DNA from: Leucosporidium creatinivorum
Taxonomy: Eukaryota > Basidiomycota > Microbotryomycetes > Leucosporidiales > Leucosporidiaceae
Length of the DNA: 64,000 nt
Direction: 5' to 3'
NCBI GenBank assembly: GCA_001600635.1
Contig: BCKL01000012.1
Coordinates: 62,001-126,000, forward strand
Numbering within the stretch: position 1 is the stretch's first letter; every line of letters starts with the position of its first letter. The position numbers and the translations under genes are program-made. The notes under the pieces were generated by a model. That model did not search any database, was not told where the DNA came from, and worked only from the letters and a program-made list of their open reading frames with translations. Below, one piece after another: positions 60,734 through 64,000 of this stretch.

Positions 60734-62605
60734 ATGCCCCCGCCGCCTCAGCCATCAAAGAAGAGCTTCCCCGTTTCGCAGTTCCTAGAAGCTCAAGCAC
60801 AACACTCCCACTCAGCTGCAGCTCGGCCAGACGATCCTCAGCCGCGTCGAGGAGGAGCAGGATCAGGCGAGACGGCGCAGAGCGTCAAGCGAGCGAGGGA
60901 GGAGCAGGGGCCAGTTGAGGGAGAGGTGGAGAAGGTAGAGAGCAGCAAGAAGAAGCCCAAATCATTCTTACGCGAGTATCACAGCTCTCGAGCCGCTGAA
61001 GCGAGCTGACCTCTCCTTTGCAGCTCTCAATACCTTCGCGCCGGACCATCCAGCACCGAAGCCTGCACCCAAGCCACCAAAACCCCGGCCTGCGGCCCCG
61101 CCTCCTGCACCCAAGCTTCAGCGCCTCCCTGCGCCCCCACCTCGAGCAGCTCCTCACCGCGATCCCGTCAAGAAACGTCTTCGAGGAGCTGCAGCACTCG
61201 ACTTGACGACAGAGGAGAGTGAAGATGATTTCGAACCCCTCGAGATGGCTGTAGCTGGGCCCAGCAAGGTTGAAGAGCCCAGGGAGCGCAAGCTCAAGAG
61301 TGCGTTCGGCCTTCGCAACTCTCCTCGAGGCTTGATGAGTTGACACGCCTTTATTAACAGCAATCACCGCCTTCAAACGTACCGATACCCCCGCCAAACC
61401 TGCGCCGAAGACGCCCGTCAGCCTCAAACCACTCCCCCAGTTCGGCAACTCGTCCAAAGCGACCTCCTCGGATCGCAAGCCCAAGAAGCCGCTCGAAACT
61501 CCTTCGCGCCCCAAAGCGCTCTACCACTCGGACGGCCCTCCTCCCTCACCGCCGAAGCCCCTGCTCAGCACCCCGCCGTCTGCTCGCGCGGCTTCGCTCT
61601 TCAAGTCGTTGCCTGCGCCGAAGGTCAAGAAGGAAGAGTTCGTTGGGGGGAAGCCGCTGATGGAGATGCCTCCTCCGGTGCCAAGGAAGGTAGTTGACGA
61701 GGAGGAGGACACGAAAGACGGTATACCCGACAGCTGGAGTCCAAAGAAGAAGAAGGGAGGGCACATTCTGTGAGCCGAGCTGCCTGAGGGTCGATCCTGG
61801 GTCGAGAGCGAAGCAGCTGGAACTGAGCTGACCTCTCTCTTACAGGATGGGCCTCGCCTCTCGCGCGTCGGGTATCCTCTCCAGCGCCCGCACCGCCCAA
61901 ACCCTCTGGCTTCACAACCTCTCTCGGCAGCTCACCGCGCACACTCAAGACCAAGCCCTCACCCCTCCGCTTCTGCACAAACTCCTCCACCCCGACCTTC
62001 GCCTCTCCGTCATCGAAGTCCTCCCCTTCGGCAGCAACAAGGTCGACACCTCGGCGCTCACCTCCTCCCCCTCCCGCCGCGACGAGCGCAAGATCGTCCT
62101 CGCTCGTTGTCGTCTTGCTCCCCTCGACCCCGAGCTCATCTCCCCTTCCCGCACACCGCTCCCAGAGCTCGAGACACCCGGCCTCGTCCTCTTCTCCCTC
62201 AACGAGCACCCTCCCGCCTCTTCCCAGCTCGGCGGCATCCCTCCTCGCAAGAAGCGCGACCCAGAGGACAACACGCGCACCGTCTTCGTCCCCTCGAATC
62301 CTCACGACCTTCGCTTCATCGCTGAAGGCGCCGAGGTCTGGGTTTGGGATCCCATGCACAAGATCTCCCTTTCGACGGCCTTGGCGGAGCAGAAGCTCGG
62401 GGTCGGCGGGGAGCCCCAGGGAGCAACGGGGTCGACGCAGCAACCGCCTGCCAGTATTATGAACGATTTTGGGGATGTGTTTTGGGACTCGAGGTCGAAG
62501 CAGGAGCGCGAGAAGGAGCGCGAGACGAGGGAGCGGAGAGAGCGGCCGAAGGGGGATCCACAAGACTGGGCCCTCGTCTGTGGGAGGTTTGCAGTGGTCG
62601 TGTAG
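60734..62605 (+). CDS. Uncharacterised basic protein with Pro-rich linker
   Basis: I do not recognise the family. It starts MPPPPQPSKKSFPVSQFLEA. The first exon ends near EVEKVESSKKKPKSFLREYH. Exon 2 is Pro/Ala-rich (PAPKPAPKPPKPRPAAPPPA) with an acidic patch TTEESEDDFEPLEM. Exon 3 is Lys/Ser/Pro-rich and ends SWSPKKKKGGHIL. After an intron with a GAGCTGACC branch site, exon 4 from 61847 carries the most structured region: MGLASRASGILSSARTAQTL, HKLLHPDLRLSVIEVLPFGS, IVLARCRLAPLD and HDLRFIAEGAEVWVWDP. It ends DWALVCGRFAVVV. The alternating hydrophobic strands of exon 4 suggest a small beta-barrel (OB-like) fold, which is inference. A nuclear location is likely from the basic runs. Confidence 0.6.
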
Positions 62606-63082
62606 TAGCTTCCTCTAGTCGTGTTAGTAGCTGTAAAGCAGTACTCGCTTGTTGTGCTTCACCTCTCGGCCATTCAGCGAGAGGGGAAACCGAAAGGCGG
62701 GTGAGTTTCTCTTTCCCTCGTGCTCTATCTTCGTCTTATCGCTCTGCTTGGCATGGAAGAACAGCCGGGATTCGCTGTGCTACCTGTGAGGTCGAGCCGG
62801 TCGTGTACAGAGGTAAGCTGCCCTTCCCCCTTCTTCCTTGTCCCCCCTCGCAAGGCCCTCCACTTCGGCGTCTTGGAGCTGTTGACCCACGCGACTCCTT
62901 CCTCCGCTGCACCCTGTTTCTGTGTGCTCGAATTATAATGTACTCGGTAAGCTCCCTTTCAAGTTTCCCCGCGATCATCCAGACCCGAAGGAGGAGCTGT
63001 TGCCGGCGAGAGAAAGCTGGAAGAGCAAGCGGAGCTTTTTGAGGCGCTGTAGCTCGATCGGAGCTGACCTTTACTCCCACAG
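62606..63082. other. Upstream region of the Zn2Cys6 gene
   Basis: It holds the 5' part of the downstream regulator gene, but I could not settle its exons. Donor-like GTAAGC sites occur at about 62812 and 62949, and a GAGCTGACC branch site precedes the acceptor at 63082. The first Cys pair of the zinc cluster must be encoded here if the cluster is complete. Confidence 0.35.
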
Positions 63083-64000
63083 CCGCAAGATTAAGTGTGA
63101 TCGAGGCCAGCCTTGTGCCCCGTGTAGCAAAGGAGGTCGCGCGCATGCTTGTGCAGCTCCCCCTCGCAAGCGGCAGGCGTGAGTCTCTTCCTTCGGCGGA
63201 GAAGCTTCGAGTAAGCTTCCACTGTGTACTGAACCTTGCTATACGCTCTCACAGAGCCGACCCTGCTGTCATGCTCGACGAACGCCGAACCGCCGCCCTC
63301 TCGGAGCTTCGCCTGTTCCGAGATTCGCTCGCCAGCCTTCAAGCTCGGATTCCCAATCTCGAGCACTTTATTGCCAACTCAGGACCAGGAGAAGGGGATG
63401 ATAAAGGCGACATGTCCTACCTCAGCTCGTTTGGCAACCCTATGACCAAGCTGGCGCCGAGAAAAGAGGAGGACGGCCCTGCGCCGAGCACGTCTAGGCG
63501 GCGGGTCGAGGACACGGAGGGGAGCGAGCCGGATAGGAAGAGGATCAAAGAGGGTAGTCCGAGCACGGAGCCCGAGGAGAATGATTCAGCTGCAGTGGAG
63601 ACGACGGTGGATCTCGAGTTCATGGTGAGCCTTCCCTTTCATGCCCCTCCCGAAGCTCTCGGCTCATCTTTCACATTCAATAGACGCTTGGACGACCACG
63701 CAACATTTCCGAGCAGAACCACCATGCATCTGGACCCGCCAACTCTGCTACTGTAGGCTGTTGGGGTCAAGGGTAGGAGTTCCAAGCTGACCATTTCATA
63801 CGAACAGAGCGAGTCTTCAGCATTATTCGGCACCTACGCTACATCGATATTGGCGCCTCCGACCGTACTTCCTTCGCCCGTCTCGATTTACCCCGATGCT
63901 GCATCGTTGTTCTCGATCGCGCCAACGCTAGCCGAGGAAGAGGTCGTGTTCGGGCAGGGTTTCGATTTTGGGTGGCATGTAAGTAACGTCGGACTTGAAG
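63083..64000 (+). CDS. Zn2Cys6 transcription factor, partial at the window edge
   Basis: The exon from 63083 reads RKIKCDRGQPCAPCSKGGRA, giving the third to sixth cysteines of a fungal binuclear zinc cluster (C-x5-C-x2-C-x8-C) with the usual RKIKCD core. A basic linker APPRKRQ follows. After an intron (63181-63255) comes a predicted coiled coil, ALSELRLFRDSLASLQARIP, typical of the dimerisation element after the cluster. A Ser/Glu-rich stretch (DTEGSEPDRKRIKEGSPS) follows, and another exon from about 63810 reads SESSALFGTYATSILAPP to FGQGFDFGWH, then a donor GTAAGT at 63979. The gene runs off the window. The N-terminal exon with the first Cys pair was not located with confidence. Target genes are unknown. 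Confidence 0.7.

Noticed and set aside
62720-63082. First half of the zinc cluster (for example RCATCEV or the CTRRKIKC join at 62949)
   Set aside because: Each candidate join either breaks the phase or has a stop just upstream, so no exon could be assigned with confidence.

Overview
The window is fungal nuclear DNA, GC-rich and intron-dense. Nearly every gene is split by short introns of about 50-100 nt. They have GTGAGT/GTAAGT-like donors, a strong CTGAC branch site (usually GCTGAC or AGCTGACC) and CAG acceptors. Together with basidiomycete-type versions of SET2, PEX6, Munc13-like and FCHo proteins, this points to a basidiomycete. I infer a yeast-like Pucciniomycotina of the Microbotryomycetes type; that placement is from style and not proven.

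Layout. 0-6 kb: an ER/nuclear-envelope-type membrane protein, the ER lumenal Hsp70 LHS1/GRP170 (ends KDEL) and the HMG-box protein NHP6. About 6-11.7 kb: a gene-poor tract with palindromes, GTAAA-rich AT islands and a diverged 147-bp tandem repeat. 11.7-25 kb: four uncharacterised genes, a MED9-like Mediator subunit and an oxysterol-binding protein of the KES1/OSH4 type. A stray diverged copy of one KES1 exon lies downstream. 26-35.6 kb: a large MUN/C2 Munc13-like protein and the peroxisomal AAA ATPase PEX6. 35.7-39.5 kb: a XanA-like 2-oxoglutarate dioxygenase and urate oxidase, transcribed divergently. 39.7-46 kb: RNA polymerase I subunit RPA49 and histone H3K36 methyltransferase SET2. 46.2-53.9 kb: UNC-93-family membrane protein, GlcNAc kinase, GlcN-6-P deaminase and GlcNAc-6-P deacetylase. 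54-64 kb: TDG/MUG DNA glycosylase, a cupin protein, the endocytic F-BAR/muHD protein SYP1, an uncharacterised basic protein and a Zn2Cys6 factor cut by the window edge.

How genes work together. Two catabolic modules stand out. (1) Purine use: XanA-like enzyme (xanthine to urate) and urate oxidase (C-terminal AKL peroxisomal signal) share one promoter region, with the peroxisome-import ATPase PEX6 immediately next door. (2) Amino-sugar use: kinase, deacetylase and deaminase form a complete GlcNAc to fructose-6-P route beside a candidate transporter, arranged as two divergent pairs.

Gene-structure oddities: in four genes the best-supported model splits the ATG start codon with an intron (A|TG or AT|G), and the GlcN-6-P deaminase codes its TFNMDEY active-site motif across consecutive exons of 13 and 8 nt. 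All exon models are read by eye and need transcript confirmation.
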